Shown: positions 54,522 through 63,883 of the stretch, in pieces
Layout: each line of letters opens with the position of its first letter
Position numbering within the stretch: position 1 is the stretch's first letter
Source of the DNA: Leifsonia sp. Root4
GTDB taxonomy: Bacteria > Actinomycetota > Actinomycetes > Actinomycetales > Microbacteriaceae
Direction of reading: 5' to 3'
Length of the DNA: 64,000 nt
Assembly (NCBI RefSeq): GCF_001425085.1
Contig: NZ_LMDN01000003.1
Location: 321,684 to 385,683 of the forward strand
Notes under the pieces: generated by a model
Told to the model about the DNA's origin: nothing
Database searches by the model: none
What the model saw: the letters and a program-made list of their open reading frames with translations, nothing else
Program-made: the position numbers and the translations under genes

Positions 54522-55246
54522 GGGGCGCCGATTTGACGCCGCAACACACGCACCTCGCCGCCGAGACCGGTCAGGGCATCGGCGAGTGCGTCTGCCGCCT
54601 TGGTCAGGGCATCGTCTGTCATGGGTGCGAGGGCATCGAGAATGAAGAACGCCGTATCCGTGGCATCGGAAAGGGCGGTGCGTCGTCCCTGCCGCCAGTT
54701 CCAGCGACGGCACGTCCCGGCGCCATCGCACCAGATCACCTCGCCGAGTTCCGGATGCTCGATCACCGTGTCTCCGTTCGCGGCGGTGTCGAATGGTTCC
54801 TCTCCGGTGGCGCGGGTCAAGCGGGCAGCGCCGTCGTAGAGGTGGAAGTCTTCACCGCCGAGCGGAATCTGATGCAGCACGGAGATCGCGTTGTAGATGT
54901 CGGTGAGCGCGTTCACCCGCGGGAGGCCATGCTCGGCGCGGCGGGTAAGAGCTTCGAGGCTGTTGCGGTTGCGTTGCGGCTTCGCCCCGAACGCCCGATA
55001 CGCCTCCCGCCACGCTGCGATATGCGGCAACTCCTCAACAAGGGAAGCAGCGAGTAGCGCGCGGGAATGAGCCTCAGCTGCCGCGACCAACGCATCGAGA
55101 TGTGCACCGCCGCTCCGATTGCTCGCGTCGGGGGCGAGGCCGTCAACCACGAGCAGCATGGCCCGGTAGTCCGGGCGCAGATCGAACACGGCAGGGTCCA
55201 CTGCGCTGGCGTCCAGAAACTCGATCGGGGTCATGGGGTTAGGCAT
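54518..55246 (-). CDS. B3/4-domain protein (tRNA-synthetase editing-like)
   Basis: 242 residues with the B3/B4 domain of phenylalanyl-tRNA synthetase beta subunit: ASLVEELPHIAAWREAYRAF, RVNALTDIYNAISVLHQIPL, GGEDFHLYDGAARLTRATGE and EVIWCDGAGTCRRWNWRQ. Free-standing B3/4 proteins are thought to edit mischarged tRNA or bind amino acids. It overlaps the regulator by eight bases if ATG 55246 is used (55234 also possible) and the exporter by four, suggesting the operon handles a non-standard amino acid. Confidence 0.85.
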   Translation of the reverse strand: MPNPMTPIEFLDASAVDPAVFDLRPDYRAMLLVVDGLAPDASNRSGGAHLDALVAAAEAHSRALLAASLVEELPHIAAWREAYRAFGAKPQRNRNSLEALTRRAEHGLPRVNALTDIYNAISVLHQIPLGGEDFHLYDGAARLTRATGEEPFDTAANGDTVIEHPELGEVIWCDGAGTCRRWNWRQGRRTALSDATDTAFFILDALAPMTDDALTKAADALADALTGLGGEVRVLRRQIGAP

Positions 55247-55853
55247 TCGGGATCTCCGTTCTGTGCGCGGCACCGACGCCCGGTTCGAAGACCGTGAGCG
55301 AGAACCGGGCAGGCTCGTCATGACAGTTGATGTAGGCGTGGGCGATGTCACCGTAGAACGACAGTGCGTCGCCGGTGGCGATCTCGTAGCTCTCGCTGTC
55401 GACTTCAACGGTCAGAGCGCCGTCCTGGACGTGCAGTAGTTCCCGGGTGCCGTCGGCATGGGCTTCGCTCTCATGGCGTTCGCCCGGAGCAAGAGTCCAG
55501 TCCCACAGCTCGACCACGTCCGGCGCCTCTGTGCCCGCGACCAGCACCCCCTTCCCGCCAAGATCTCCGCTCCACAGCACTGCGCCCTCACCTCGGCGGG
55601 TGATCTTCGCGGTGCGCGCGGCGGGTGGCTCGACCAATGCAGGCAATCCAACACCGAGCGCATCCGAGAGTCGCAGCAGCGTACCGATGCTTGGATTGAC
55701 CCCGCCCTGCTCCACGTTCACGAGCATGCGGCGACTCACGCCTGCTGTCGCGGCGAGCTGGTCGAGCGTCCACTCGCGACTTTTGCGCTCCTGCCTCACC
55801 CGCGCACCAATGGCTCGCGCCAGTGTCTCCGCAACTTGATCCATGTGGTGCAT
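55239..55853 (-). CDS. XRE-cupin regulator
   Basis: 204-residue regulator: an HTH at about residues 12-68 (EWTLDQLAATAGVSRRMLVN, NPSIGTLLRLSDALGVGLPA) and a C-terminal cupin (about 115-190) with GERHESEAHADGTRELLHV and GDALSFYGDIAHAYINC that could hold a metal or small ligand. This architecture is common beside EamA exporters. First gene of the leftward operon 55853-52382. Start choice between 55853 and 55844 is open; an inverted repeat overlaps both. Confidence 0.88.
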   Translation of the reverse strand: MHHMDQVAETLARAIGARVRQERKSREWTLDQLAATAGVSRRMLVNVEQGGVNPSIGTLLRLSDALGVGLPALVEPPAARTAKITRRGEGAVLWSGDLGGKGVLVAGTEAPDVVELWDWTLAPGERHESEAHADGTRELLHVQDGALTVEVDSESYEIATGDALSFYGDIAHAYINCHDEPARFSLTVFEPGVGAAHRTEIPNA

Positions 55854-55863
55854 AATACTGCAC
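55848..55863. promoter_or_regulatory. Inverted repeat over the regulator start
   Basis: GTGCA at 55848-55852 and TGCAC at 55859-55863 flank a 6-base centre and include the first start codon of the XRE-cupin gene. This position suits autorepression by the encoded HTH protein. Confidence 0.4.
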
Positions 55864-56188
55864 TAACTTGGCACTGTCGATGGCTGACCAGTTCTTGCCG
55901 GATCCTTCAGAAATCAGCGGAACTGTTGTCTAGTCTCTCTGCTCAGGCCCGCATTGATCCGGCGACGAGGCAAGCATCGATGGAGGAATCGACGCGCAGA
56001 CCGAGCGCAGTTCGTCAAACCGCGTCGGTGCTCTCGGCCGCGAACCGCGGCATTGCAGACATCATGAAGCTGAATGCCCAAACGCGACGCGGTCGTCGTT
56101 GACTGAGCACAGTGGATCTTTTGGCACCGTGGTCCACAGCTGTTGGACGCGCCGACCTCCACGGCACGGCCAGCGCTCGGGACCGTCG
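55854..56188. other. Intergenic stretch without a supported gene
   Basis: About 335 bases between two leftward genes. A rightward frame at 55980-56102 could give 40 residues ending KLNAQTRRGRR, but it lacks a ribosome site and family resemblance. Apart from the inverted repeat at 55848-55863 I see nothing definite here. Confidence 0.4.
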
Positions 56189-57406
56189 TCAGACCTTCGC
56201 GGCGGCCGCCTCGCCCATCCTTGTCAAAGCGAGGGTGAGGATCGCGCTTGAGGTCGCAAAGTTGAGCCGCACATACCCGTCTCCTCCCGAACCGAAGATG
56301 TGCCCGGAGTTGAGTGCGACTCGCGCCCTGTCGCGGAATAGCTTCGCAGGGCCGTCGATGTCGGTGGCGACCGCGAACGTCGTGCTCGCCGGGGTGGTGC
56401 GCGGAATCGCGAGCTGTCGGCAATCGAGCCAAGCCAGGTAGGTGCCTTCAGGTGGGATCCACGACAGCTGTGGAAGGTGCTCCTTCAGGAGCCGCCCGAG
56501 GAGGGCGCGGTTCGCGTCGAGGCCGCAGAGAAGGTCGTCGAGCCAGTCAGTGCCGTACCGGAATGCGGCCGTGTGCGAGATGACCCCGAGGTGGCTCGGT
56601 GCGTAGTCGATCTCGGCTGGCACGCTTCGGAGATCCGCGGCGGCCTCGGGGCCTGCAATGGCGAGTGCGGCTTTCAGCCCCGCGAGGTTCCACCCCTTCG
56701 ATGCCGAGATGAAAGAAATCGCGTCCTCCGAGCCGGCGACGGTGAGGTAGGGGACGAAGTCCGCGCCGGCGAGCACCAGTGGGCCATGGATCTCGTCCGC
56801 CAACACCCGCACACCAGCAGAGCGGGCGATCACGGCAAGAGCCTCGAGCTCGGAGCGGGTGTGGACAGTGCCGGTGGGGTTGTGCGGGTTGCAGAGCAGT
56901 ATGACGCATCGCCCGCCTTCGCTTTGAACTCGCTCGATCGCGGACGTGACCGCATCGGGATCGAGGCGGCCCGACGGTGTGAGTGGCGCCTCGATGACCT
57001 GACGGCCGGCGTGGGCAATGTAGGAGAAGAAGGGCGCGTAAACGGGTGACATGACGATCACAGAATCTCCCGGCTTAGTGCTGACGCGCAGCACCTCGAC
57101 GATGCCAGTCATTACCTCGGCGAGCACCCGGGTGTCGGCGACTGGCAGATCTGGCCACCCCCAGCGTGCGGCGGCGAATTCCGCGACAGCCTCGGCGTAA
57201 CCGTGACGCGAGGCATAGCCGGTGTCCCCAATGTCGATCGCGTGCCGGATCGCGTCCGCCACCGGCGGCGCGAGCGGAACGTCCATCTCCGCCACCCACA
57301 GCGGCAGCAAGTCGGCATCGTGCGCCTGCCACTTCTGGCTCGTGCGCCGACGCAAATCGTCCAGCGTGAGCTGCTCCAGTGGGTTCGGGCGCAGGGATGA
57401 GGTCAT
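56189..57406 (-). CDS. MalY/PatB-type PLP aminotransferase or C-S lyase
   Basis: 405-residue fold-type I PLP enzyme. Seen: [16 protein letters not shown] at 34-49 (the MalY/PatB signature), CNPHNPTG at 172-179, D204 in ADEIHGP and the Schiff-base K237 in [12 protein letters not shown], with the substrate-carboxylate Arg in GYVRLNFA near the end. Members act as cystathionine-type C-S beta-lyases or aminotransferases. The gene stands apart from the exporter operon but on the same strand. Cleavage of S-conjugates is possible; MalY's regulatory role is not implied. Confidence 0.87.
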   Translation of the reverse strand: MTSSLRPNPLEQLTLDDLRRRTSQKWQAHDADLLPLWVAEMDVPLAPPVADAIRHAIDIGDTGYASRHGYAEAVAEFAAARWGWPDLPVADTRVLAEVMTGIVEVLRVSTKPGDSVIVMSPVYAPFFSYIAHAGRQVIEAPLTPSGRLDPDAVTSAIERVQSEGGRCVILLCNPHNPTGTVHTRSELEALAVIARSAGVRVLADEIHGPLVLAGADFVPYLTVAGSEDAISFISASKGWNLAGLKAALAIAGPEAAADLRSVPAEIDYAPSHLGVISHTAAFRYGTDWLDDLLCGLDANRALLGRLLKEHLPQLSWIPPEGTYLAWLDCRQLAIPRTTPASTTFAVATDIDGPAKLFRDRARVALNSGHIFGSGGDGYVRLNFATSSAILTLALTRMGEAAAAKV

Positions 57407-57587
57407 TTGAGCAGCCTAACTGCCGGACTCGAACGTGGACGAGGAGGCCTTGGTGCTTGCAGCCAACGATGCCAGCTCCGCCACGTGAGGGAGGCTCCCC
57501 GACGCCCACCTGCGTGTCTCGCGGATGAATGTTGCCGACTCAGTGGTTCGAGCAGGACGAATGGGTATACCTGCCGCAAACTGTCGA

Positions 57588-57833
57588 TCAAGTGAACGTT
57601 CCTGTCGCCCGTGGTGTGCCCGCAGGGGGACACCTGGCAGCAGCAGACTTCGAAGTTGGGGAGGGTACTTCCTGGTATACCTCGGAATGCAGTCCAGTGG
57701 ATTCATTCGCCCCGTCCTCTTTCACGAGTAGTCCCGGAATCGCGCGCGCGCTCAGCGATCTCGTCATTGAACCGGTGAAACTCGTCCTCGAAGGGCTTCG
57801 ATTGGAATATGAAGGTGGATGTATAGATTTCAA
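57588..57833 (-). pseudogene. Frameshifted ABM-like gene remnant
   Basis: In the otherwise gene-free stretch 57407-57899 the minus strand encodes TFIFQSKPFEDEFHRFNDEI in one frame, then ARAIPGLLV and NESTGLHSEVYQEV in another. Joined, these follow the intact ABM-like protein at 53275 (TFIFETKDLTDEFHRFYGEI, ARQIPGFLG, NEDTGLHAEVYYW). A frameshift near 57745 and loss of the last 45 residues make it non-functional. The remaining bases to 57407 carry an Ala/Ser-rich open frame ending TFESGS that I cannot place. Confidence 0.68.
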
Positions 57834-57899
57834 GCCTCCGAGGGGGACGAAATGCTGCCCAAATTTGGACTCAGGTTAGACGAGGTCTGCGACCGGCGT

Positions 57900-59075
57900 T
57901 CAATCCGCGTCCAATGCATTCGCACGAGCAACCGCGCCCAGCCAGTGAGCGCTCGGGCGAGGGATGCGCGCGAACGTGTCCCGGTCGACTGCGACAAGAC
58001 CAAACGTGGGCCTATATCCATGTGCCCACTCGAAGTTGTCCAACAAGCTCCAATAGAAGTAGCCGCGCACGTCGACCCCGTCATCGATCGCGGTGAGGAC
58101 TTCGCCGAGCGCCGTGCGCACGTAGTCGATGCGTCTCCGATCGTCGGCCGCGGCGATCCCATTTTCCGTGACGATCAGCGGTACGCGCGGAGCGATGCGG
58201 TGAGCCTCCCGCAACGCGGACCCGAGCGCCTCGGGGTAGTACTCCCAGTCCATCAGGGTCCGCTCTGTTTCGTCGCTCACGGGTAGGGGACCGTCGGGGC
58301 CGACGATCGTGCGGCTATAGGCCTGGACCCCCAGCCAGTCGTCGTCGACGGCCACCTCCAGGAACCGGGTTTCCCGCTCGTAAGCGTAAGCAGCGGACAG
58401 CTCGTCCGGGCCGTCCACCCCCGAGAAGGACTGGGTCGCGACGGCCCAGCCGACCCGCGGGCCGACCTCGGCGCGAAGGGCGTCCCGCACTCGGAGGTGC
58501 GCGCGAGTCAAGCCGTCCGAGATCCGGGAATCCGGATCCGGCAGCCCCGCGGGCGCGACGTATCCGGGCTCGAAGTAGCGGGCGAACGATGCCGCGATGT
58601 TCGGCTCGTTGAACGTGCACACGTACGCCGCCTCGGTCAGCAGCGGCGCGACCGTCTCGCAGTAACGCAAGAAACGATCGGCGGAGTCGGCGCGTGCCCA
58701 GCCGCCGCCCTTGGTGAACCAGAACGGAGAAGTGAAGTGGTGCAGCGTCACCGTCGGGCGCAGACCGGCGTCGAGGACGGTCGCGATCATCCGTCGGTAA
58801 TGGTCGAGCTGCACCCGCGAGAACTCGCCCGGCTCGGGTTCGATCCGCGACCACTCGATACTGAAGCGATATGAGCCGAGGCCGAGGCCGGCGACGATGG
58901 CGACGTCTTCGGGGTACCGGTGGTAACTGTCGCATGCGTCACCACTCGGCTCGGCGCACGGTCCGTCCGGTCGGTGTTCTAGCTTCCACCAGTCCGAAGC
59001 GACATTGCCGCCTTCGATCTGATGGGCCGCCGTCGCCGCACCCCAGAGGAATCCGTCAGGGAATTGTCTCGTCAT
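57900..59075 (-). CDS. GH1 beta-glycosidase (locus D)
   Basis: 391 residues, no signal peptide. FPDGFLWGAATAAHQIEGGN at the N-terminus, acid/base E157 in TFNEPN and nucleophile E304 in VTENG are intact. It is the shortest of the three GH1 proteins here and retains the usual HQIEG motif. It begins seven bases after the GH35-like stop and is the last gene of the locus D operon. Broad beta-glucosidase or beta-galactosidase activity is likely. Confidence 0.92.
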   Translation of the reverse strand: MTRQFPDGFLWGAATAAHQIEGGNVASDWWKLEHRPDGPCAEPSGDACDSYHRYPEDVAIVAGLGLGSYRFSIEWSRIEPEPGEFSRVQLDHYRRMIATVLDAGLRPTVTLHHFTSPFWFTKGGGWARADSADRFLRYCETVAPLLTEAAYVCTFNEPNIAASFARYFEPGYVAPAGLPDPDSRISDGLTRAHLRVRDALRAEVGPRVGWAVATQSFSGVDGPDELSAAYAYERETRFLEVAVDDDWLGVQAYSRTIVGPDGPLPVSDETERTLMDWEYYPEALGSALREAHRIAPRVPLIVTENGIAAADDRRRIDYVRTALGEVLTAIDDGVDVRGYFYWSLLDNFEWAHGYRPTFGLVAVDRDTFARIPRPSAHWLGAVARANALDAD

Positions 59076-59082
59076 GTCACCC

Positions 59083-60690
59083 TCAGTAATCGTAGAACTC
59101 CGCCCGGAGCATGCCCGTAGAGGTCATGATCAGGGGGATCGGAAAAAGATCTGGCGACCCTGCCACCCGGGGTGGAATCCGGACAGCGGTGCCGGATGCG
59201 GTCTCGTCGCCGTTGAGACGCCCGCACGTCTGCCAGTCCCCGTCGAAGTCAAGTTCGGTGACTGCCAGGATGCCCACCTGCCGACCGTCCCGATGAGAGG
59301 GAATGATCGAGACCCCCCGGCCAATGGCGACGAATCTCCCAGGCTCTTCTTCAACTACGGCGACGTAGCCGACCGAACCTGCACCCGTTCCGGGGAGCGA
59401 CGACGGAGCGACCGTGAGCGTCAAGTCGCCGAACTCCATCATCGACGGTGGTGCAGCGTGGTCGACAATGGCGGCTCGGGATGGACGCTCCGGGTGTCCT
59501 ACGAGGAGATCCGCCAGCGCGCGCACTTGACGATAGCCGTCGACGAGCGCAGATTCACCGGGCGAACCATGCTCGAGTGAGTCGACTCCGAACGGCGACA
59601 CTCCGGCGGCACGGAATTCGCCGACCGCCACGAGCATCTGCGCGACCCCGAGTTCGCTGCGTCGCATCTCCGGGATGAACAGCATTCCGCTGGCCTCGAA
59701 GAACGCCGCGCAGGTTGCCGCGAAGTCTCCGAAGTAGATGTCCGGCGCTAGAAGGGCTATGGTCGGCGCGCCCACCGCCCAAATCGGAGCGACGCGGGCA
59801 ACAGGCCCGCCGCTCGGGTATCCGCCGGGTTCCGCTCCGCCTGCCAATGCAATGGGCTGGCCCGCCGGCGACTCGATCTCCACCTCGGTATTGAGCCACG
59901 CATTCACAAAGTACGGCACCGGGTGCTCGGCTGCCCCTGCGGACGCGACAGCCTCGATATAGGTGGAGAAGCCCCACGCCATGAACGCCTCGTCGCCTTC
60001 GACGGAGCCCCCAAAGATCTCCGCCCAGGTGCCGGCGCTCCGTCGACCTGCGGCCGTCCACGACCGGGCCGCGGGAATATCCGGCGACGAAGCGAGGGCG
60101 TCGAGCAGCGCCTGGGGAACGGTCAGCGCCCATGCACCTTCGGCAACTGGGCTCCGGTCCCGGGAGTCACCGAGCAAGCCCACCTCGTTCTCGATCTGCA
60201 CCATGACAACGCGCCCGCCGTGGTCCGACTCGCGGATGTGAGCCATGAGTTCTGCGAAAGCCGCGGCGTCGGCCTCCCGCGCCGCCCCCGAGAATGGCGA
60301 CACATGCTCGACCGGGCCGGTGAGAGTGTGTGCACGCGGGAACTGGGCGGGATCAGACTTAACCCATCCGGGCACATAGCTCGACGTCGCGTTCTTCCAC
60401 GAGCCGAACCAGAGGGGAATAAGCCGCACGGCCTCACGGTGAGCGGCCTCCAACATCCCGTCGATCTGGCTGAAGTCGAAGACGCCGGGGCTCGGCTCCA
60501 GAAGCTCCCAGGTCACGGGGGCGAGCACGGTGTCGGCGCCGAGCTCACGGGCGCGTCGGAACGCATGATCCGTCGCCTCTCGTGTCCGCGTACTTGAGTT
60601 GTGCACCTCACCGCCGATGACCAATGTGGGGCGGCCGTCGACAATAAGTCCTTCGGCTCCCATTCGTGGCAAGGTACTAGTCCTGTTCAC
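59083..60690 (-). CDS. GH35-like beta-galactosidase (DUF5597-type, locus D)
   Basis: 535 residues from the GTG at 60690, chosen because AAAGGAG lies five bases upstream. It parallels the locus A enzyme: GADTVLAPVTWELLEPSPG, WFGSWKNATSSYVPGWVKSD, acid/base E169 in QIENEVG and nucleophile E341 in FIPEMRR, followed by a C-terminal beta domain. No signal peptide. Equal length and order beside a GH1 gene suggest locus A and D arose from a common gene pair that was attached to different importers. Confidence 0.83.
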   Translation of the reverse strand: MNRTSTLPRMGAEGLIVDGRPTLVIGGEVHNSSTRTREATDHAFRRARELGADTVLAPVTWELLEPSPGVFDFSQIDGMLEAAHREAVRLIPLWFGSWKNATSSYVPGWVKSDPAQFPRAHTLTGPVEHVSPFSGAAREADAAAFAELMAHIRESDHGGRVVMVQIENEVGLLGDSRDRSPVAEGAWALTVPQALLDALASSPDIPAARSWTAAGRRSAGTWAEIFGGSVEGDEAFMAWGFSTYIEAVASAGAAEHPVPYFVNAWLNTEVEIESPAGQPIALAGGAEPGGYPSGGPVARVAPIWAVGAPTIALLAPDIYFGDFAATCAAFFEASGMLFIPEMRRSELGVAQMLVAVGEFRAAGVSPFGVDSLEHGSPGESALVDGYRQVRALADLLVGHPERPSRAAIVDHAAPPSMMEFGDLTLTVAPSSLPGTGAGSVGYVAVVEEEPGRFVAIGRGVSIIPSHRDGRQVGILAVTELDFDGDWQTCGRLNGDETASGTAVRIPPRVAGSPDLFPIPLIMTSTGMLRAEFYDY

Positions 60691-60710
60691 GGAGCTCCTT
60701 TCGATGGTAG

Positions 60711-61565
60711 TCACTTGATCGCTCCGGCGAGGATCCCGGTGACGAACTGCTTCTGGAAGATGAGGAAAAGGATCATCGTTGGAATTGTCGCGATGGCGGT
60801 GCCAAGCAGGAGGACCCCGTAGTCGGCCTCGCCGAGACCGACGAGCGTGGCTAGGAACACCGGCGCAGTGTAGAGATCGGGATTCGTCAGCACTAGGAGC
60901 GGCCAAAGGAATGAGTTCCACTGAAACATGAATAGCAGCAGCCCCAGCACGGCGAGCGCCGGCCGGATCGCCGGTAGCGCGATCCGGTAGAAGATGCCGA
61001 GTTCGCTCGCGCCGTCGAGCCTGGCCGCCTCCATGAGCTCGTTAGGGAAGCCTAGGAAAGCCTGCCGCATGAAGAAGATGCCGAATGCGTTGAAGGTGAA
61101 CGGCAGGATGACGGCCTGGAGTGAGTTCAGCCAGCCGAGCGTGGTCATCATCTCGAAGAGAGGGACCAGGGTCACCTGGAAGGGGACCGTCATCGTCACG
61201 ATGATGACGATGAGAAGTGCCTGGCGACCGCGGAAGGGATACTTCGCGAGGGCGAACCCGGCCATCGCCGACACAAGCCCCGCGACGGTCGTGTAGACCG
61301 CGGCCACAACAAGGGACATGAGGAGGTTGCCCGCGAATGTCGTGCCCGCGAATAGATTGTCCAGATTTTCCGGTAGGAAGTCCCCCGGAAGCAGTGCCGG
61401 CGGCGCGCTGAAGATGTCGGAACTGGGCCGAGTGCCCGCCACGAACATCCAGTAGATCGGGAAGAGGCTGACGATCCCGCCGACGATCAACACGGAGTGT
61501 AGGAGGAGAGAGCGCATGCCGATCCAGCGCGCGCGCACACGCCGCGAGAGGGTCATCGAAGTCAT
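60711..61565 (-). CDS. Sugar ABC permease, MalG type
   Basis: 284 residues from the ATG at 61565, which overlaps the MalF-type stop; upstream in-frame sequence belongs to that gene on another frame. Six helices are predicted, with LFPIYWMFVAGTRPSSDIF at the N-terminus and the EAA loop ELMEAARLDGASELGIFYRI (about residues 190-210), typical of carbohydrate uptake family 1 permeases. It pairs with the permease at 61562. Confidence 0.92.
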   Translation of the reverse strand: MTSMTLSRRVRARWIGMRSLLLHSVLIVGGIVSLFPIYWMFVAGTRPSSDIFSAPPALLPGDFLPENLDNLFAGTTFAGNLLMSLVVAAVYTTVAGLVSAMAGFALAKYPFRGRQALLIVIIVTMTVPFQVTLVPLFEMMTTLGWLNSLQAVILPFTFNAFGIFFMRQAFLGFPNELMEAARLDGASELGIFYRIALPAIRPALAVLGLLLFMFQWNSFLWPLLVLTNPDLYTAPVFLATLVGLGEADYGVLLLGTAIATIPTMILFLIFQKQFVTGILAGAIK

Positions 61566-62497
61566 TCGTCGTCCTTCGTCCGCAGCAGTCGCATCTGCAC
61601 GATGGCGAGCGCCATCACGATGAGCACGAGCACATAGGCCATCGCCGAGGCGTATCCGAAATCGAGACTCTTGAACGCCGTCCGGTAGAGGTAGAGCACG
61701 ATGGTGAGGGTGGCTCCCGACGGGCCGCCCTTTGTCAGAATGTACGCCTCGTCGAAGAGCTGCAGCGCGCCAATCGTGGATGTGGTCAGGGCGAAGAGGA
61801 TGACCGGGCGGAGCAGCGGGACGGTGATCGAGCGGAAGCTCTGGAACGCGTTGGCGCCGTCGATAGAGGCCGCCTCCTTGAGGCTCGGATCGATTGCGGA
61901 CAGACCCGCGAGGAAAATCACCATGTTGTAGCCGGTCCAGCGCCAAGTGACCGAGGCGATGAGGGAGACACGCGCCCAGAATGGGTCACCGAGCCAGTTG
62001 ATCGGCTCGATCCCCGCGAAACCAAGAAACTGGTTGAGAACCGTTGAATCGCCGTTGAGCAGAGTTCGGAACACGATCGCGTAGGCGAGCAGCGCCGTGA
62101 CCGCTGGCAGGAAGTAGACGAGACGGAAGCCCTGTTTGAATCGAACGAAGCTCGAGCGCAGCGCAACCGCTAGCAAGAGAGCGATGGTCAGCATGATGGG
62201 CACTTGGACAAGCAGGATGAGGAACGTGTTGCCGAGTGCCTGGGCGAAGTCGGGGTCGGACAGTAGTCGCGTGTAGTTGTCGACACCGTCCCAGACCATC
62301 ACCCCGTCTTCACGCGTCTGGAAGCTCAGGATCAGGCTGCGCCCGATCGGGTAGATCTGGAACGCGGCGAAGAGCACAAGGGCTGGCGCAAGGAACATCA
62401 AGTGAGTGCGACGGCGCCGCAATCGACGGAAGGGTCCCCCGCGCCGGGACGACGCACGCGGCGTCGTCCCGGCGGGAGCGCTGATCGTCGTTGTCAT
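61562..62497 (-). CDS. Sugar ABC permease, MalF type
   Basis: 311 residues with a basic N-terminus (RRGGPFRRLRRRRTH) and six helices; MFLAPALVLFAAFQIYPIG and the EAA loop SLKEAASIDGANAFQSFRSI are characteristic. Start ATG 62497 shares a base with the receptor stop. The locus has no ATPase, so a shared MsiK-like ATPase encoded elsewhere is probably used, as is usual in actinobacteria. Confidence 0.92.
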   Translation of the reverse strand: MTTTISAPAGTTPRASSRRGGPFRRLRRRRTHLMFLAPALVLFAAFQIYPIGRSLILSFQTREDGVMVWDGVDNYTRLLSDPDFAQALGNTFLILLVQVPIMLTIALLLAVALRSSFVRFKQGFRLVYFLPAVTALLAYAIVFRTLLNGDSTVLNQFLGFAGIEPINWLGDPFWARVSLIASVTWRWTGYNMVIFLAGLSAIDPSLKEAASIDGANAFQSFRSITVPLLRPVILFALTTSTIGALQLFDEAYILTKGGPSGATLTIVLYLYRTAFKSLDFGYASAMAYVLVLIVMALAIVQMRLLRTKDDE

Positions 62498-63804
62498 CAG
62501 TCGATCTGGCTGGTCAGTTGTGCCGACGCGTCTTTGAGCGTGGACCTCGGGTCGGCGCCCGACACGAGGATATTGCCGATCGCGTCGATCACGATCTGAT
62601 CCGCCTTGTCGTAGTCGGCCGTGAGGGGCACGGCCGGGATGTCGCTGATCGTGCTCGCAAATAACTGCCAGACCTTCTGGCCTCCGTAGTAGGGGACGTC
62701 GGTGGTGAACGCAGGCTCCGAACTGGCCGCGAGCAGCGAGGACATGTTGCCGAGCTCCATCATCGTGTTAGCCGAACTGGCCTCGCCGAGGGCGAAGGTC
62801 GCGAAGAGGTAGCCGCCCTCCGGGTTCTTGGACTTCGCCGGGATCAGGAGGTTTGAGCCGCCCTGGTTCGAGGCCCGCACTCCGCCGGCTTCGGCGGCCG
62901 GGAGCTCGATGACCCCCCACTTGCCCTCGAGTTCTGGGGCCGCACCTTCGAGGATGCCCGCGAACCAGACCGGCATGATGTGGGTGGCGACGTCGCCGGA
63001 CTTCAACGACGCGAGCATGGCGTCCCAGTTATTCACGATCTCGGCGTAGCCGCCGTCGACTGCGCTCTGTAGTCGGGTCGCCGTCTCGATCGCCGCGTCG
63101 CTGGCGAGGTTGGACTCGCCGTCATCGGTGAAGTACGACTCGCCCTGCTGCTGCAGAAGGATACTGAACGCCTGCGACGTGTCCACCTCGATCGGGAACA
63201 GCTTGTAACCGTCTCGTGCGAGCAGGTCACCGGCGGCGAGGTAGTCATCCCAGGTATGGATCGACGCGGCGTCGATTCCCGCGGCTTCGAACAAGTCGGT
63301 CCGGTAGTAGAGCGCGACCGGCGCTACGTCCCAAGGCACGCCGAACAGCTGGACGTCGGGACCGGTCAGCGCGGGCCACTTCGAATCGGCCCACTCGTCC
63401 TGCCGCTCATCCAGCCCGAACACGCTGAGATCGACGAAGCCCTCCGGGAAGTTCTCGGTCACGGTCTTGACGCGCTCGCCGGTGACCGCGACAACGTCGG
63501 GGAGGTCGGCGCCGCTCTGAAGACCGACGGTTAGGCGGGTGCTGACGTCGTCGTAACCGATGACCTGGAGGTCGACCTTCAGGTTGGGGTACTCCTCTTC
63601 GAAGGCCGGCACGATCGCCTCGAGAGCGGTGTTCGCACCTTCCCAAGTGAGGACGGTGACCGTGCCGGCGACTGCTTGTGGATCGTCGATGGGACCAAGG
63701 TCTGATCCCGGTGCCGCCGCACTGCAACCGGCGAGGAGGAGGGCGGCGGCGGCAGTTGCGGCGGCGGCCGGATACAGGTGGAACCTCCGAAGCGAACGCT
63801 TCAT
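62497..63804 (-). CDS. Sugar ABC solute-binding lipoprotein (family 1, MalE-like)
   Basis: 435-residue extracellular receptor. Signal peptide ends in LLLAGC with C27 as the lipid site. The mature protein starts GTVTVLTWEGANTALEAIVP and contains DLPDVVAVTGERV, TDLFEAAGIDAASIHTWDDY and NQGGSNLLIPAKSKNPE, the pattern of carbohydrate-binding family 1 receptors. AAGGAG precedes the ATG. First gene of the locus D operon. Ligand unknown, probably an oligosaccharide later cut by the GH35-like and GH1 enzymes. Confidence 0.92.
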   Translation of the reverse strand: MKRSLRRFHLYPAAAATAAAALLLAGCSAAAPGSDLGPIDDPQAVAGTVTVLTWEGANTALEAIVPAFEEEYPNLKVDLQVIGYDDVSTRLTVGLQSGADLPDVVAVTGERVKTVTENFPEGFVDLSVFGLDERQDEWADSKWPALTGPDVQLFGVPWDVAPVALYYRTDLFEAAGIDAASIHTWDDYLAAGDLLARDGYKLFPIEVDTSQAFSILLQQQGESYFTDDGESNLASDAAIETATRLQSAVDGGYAEIVNNWDAMLASLKSGDVATHIMPVWFAGILEGAAPELEGKWGVIELPAAEAGGVRASNQGGSNLLIPAKSKNPEGGYLFATFALGEASSANTMMELGNMSSLLAASSEPAFTTDVPYYGGQKVWQLFASTISDIPAVPLTADYDKADQIVIDAIGNILVSGADPRSTLKDASAQLTSQID

Positions 63805-63883
63805 GATGGGGAATCTCCTTTGACTCGAACTGTGGATGACTGCCGATTCCGGTGCTTCGACTGGAGCAGCGAGACGACCCTAC

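Noticed and set aside
55980..56102. 40-codon rightward frame between the XRE-cupin and MalY-type genes
   Set aside because: No ribosome site, no recognisable motif, and opposite strand to both neighbours; may be a remnant but cannot be supported.
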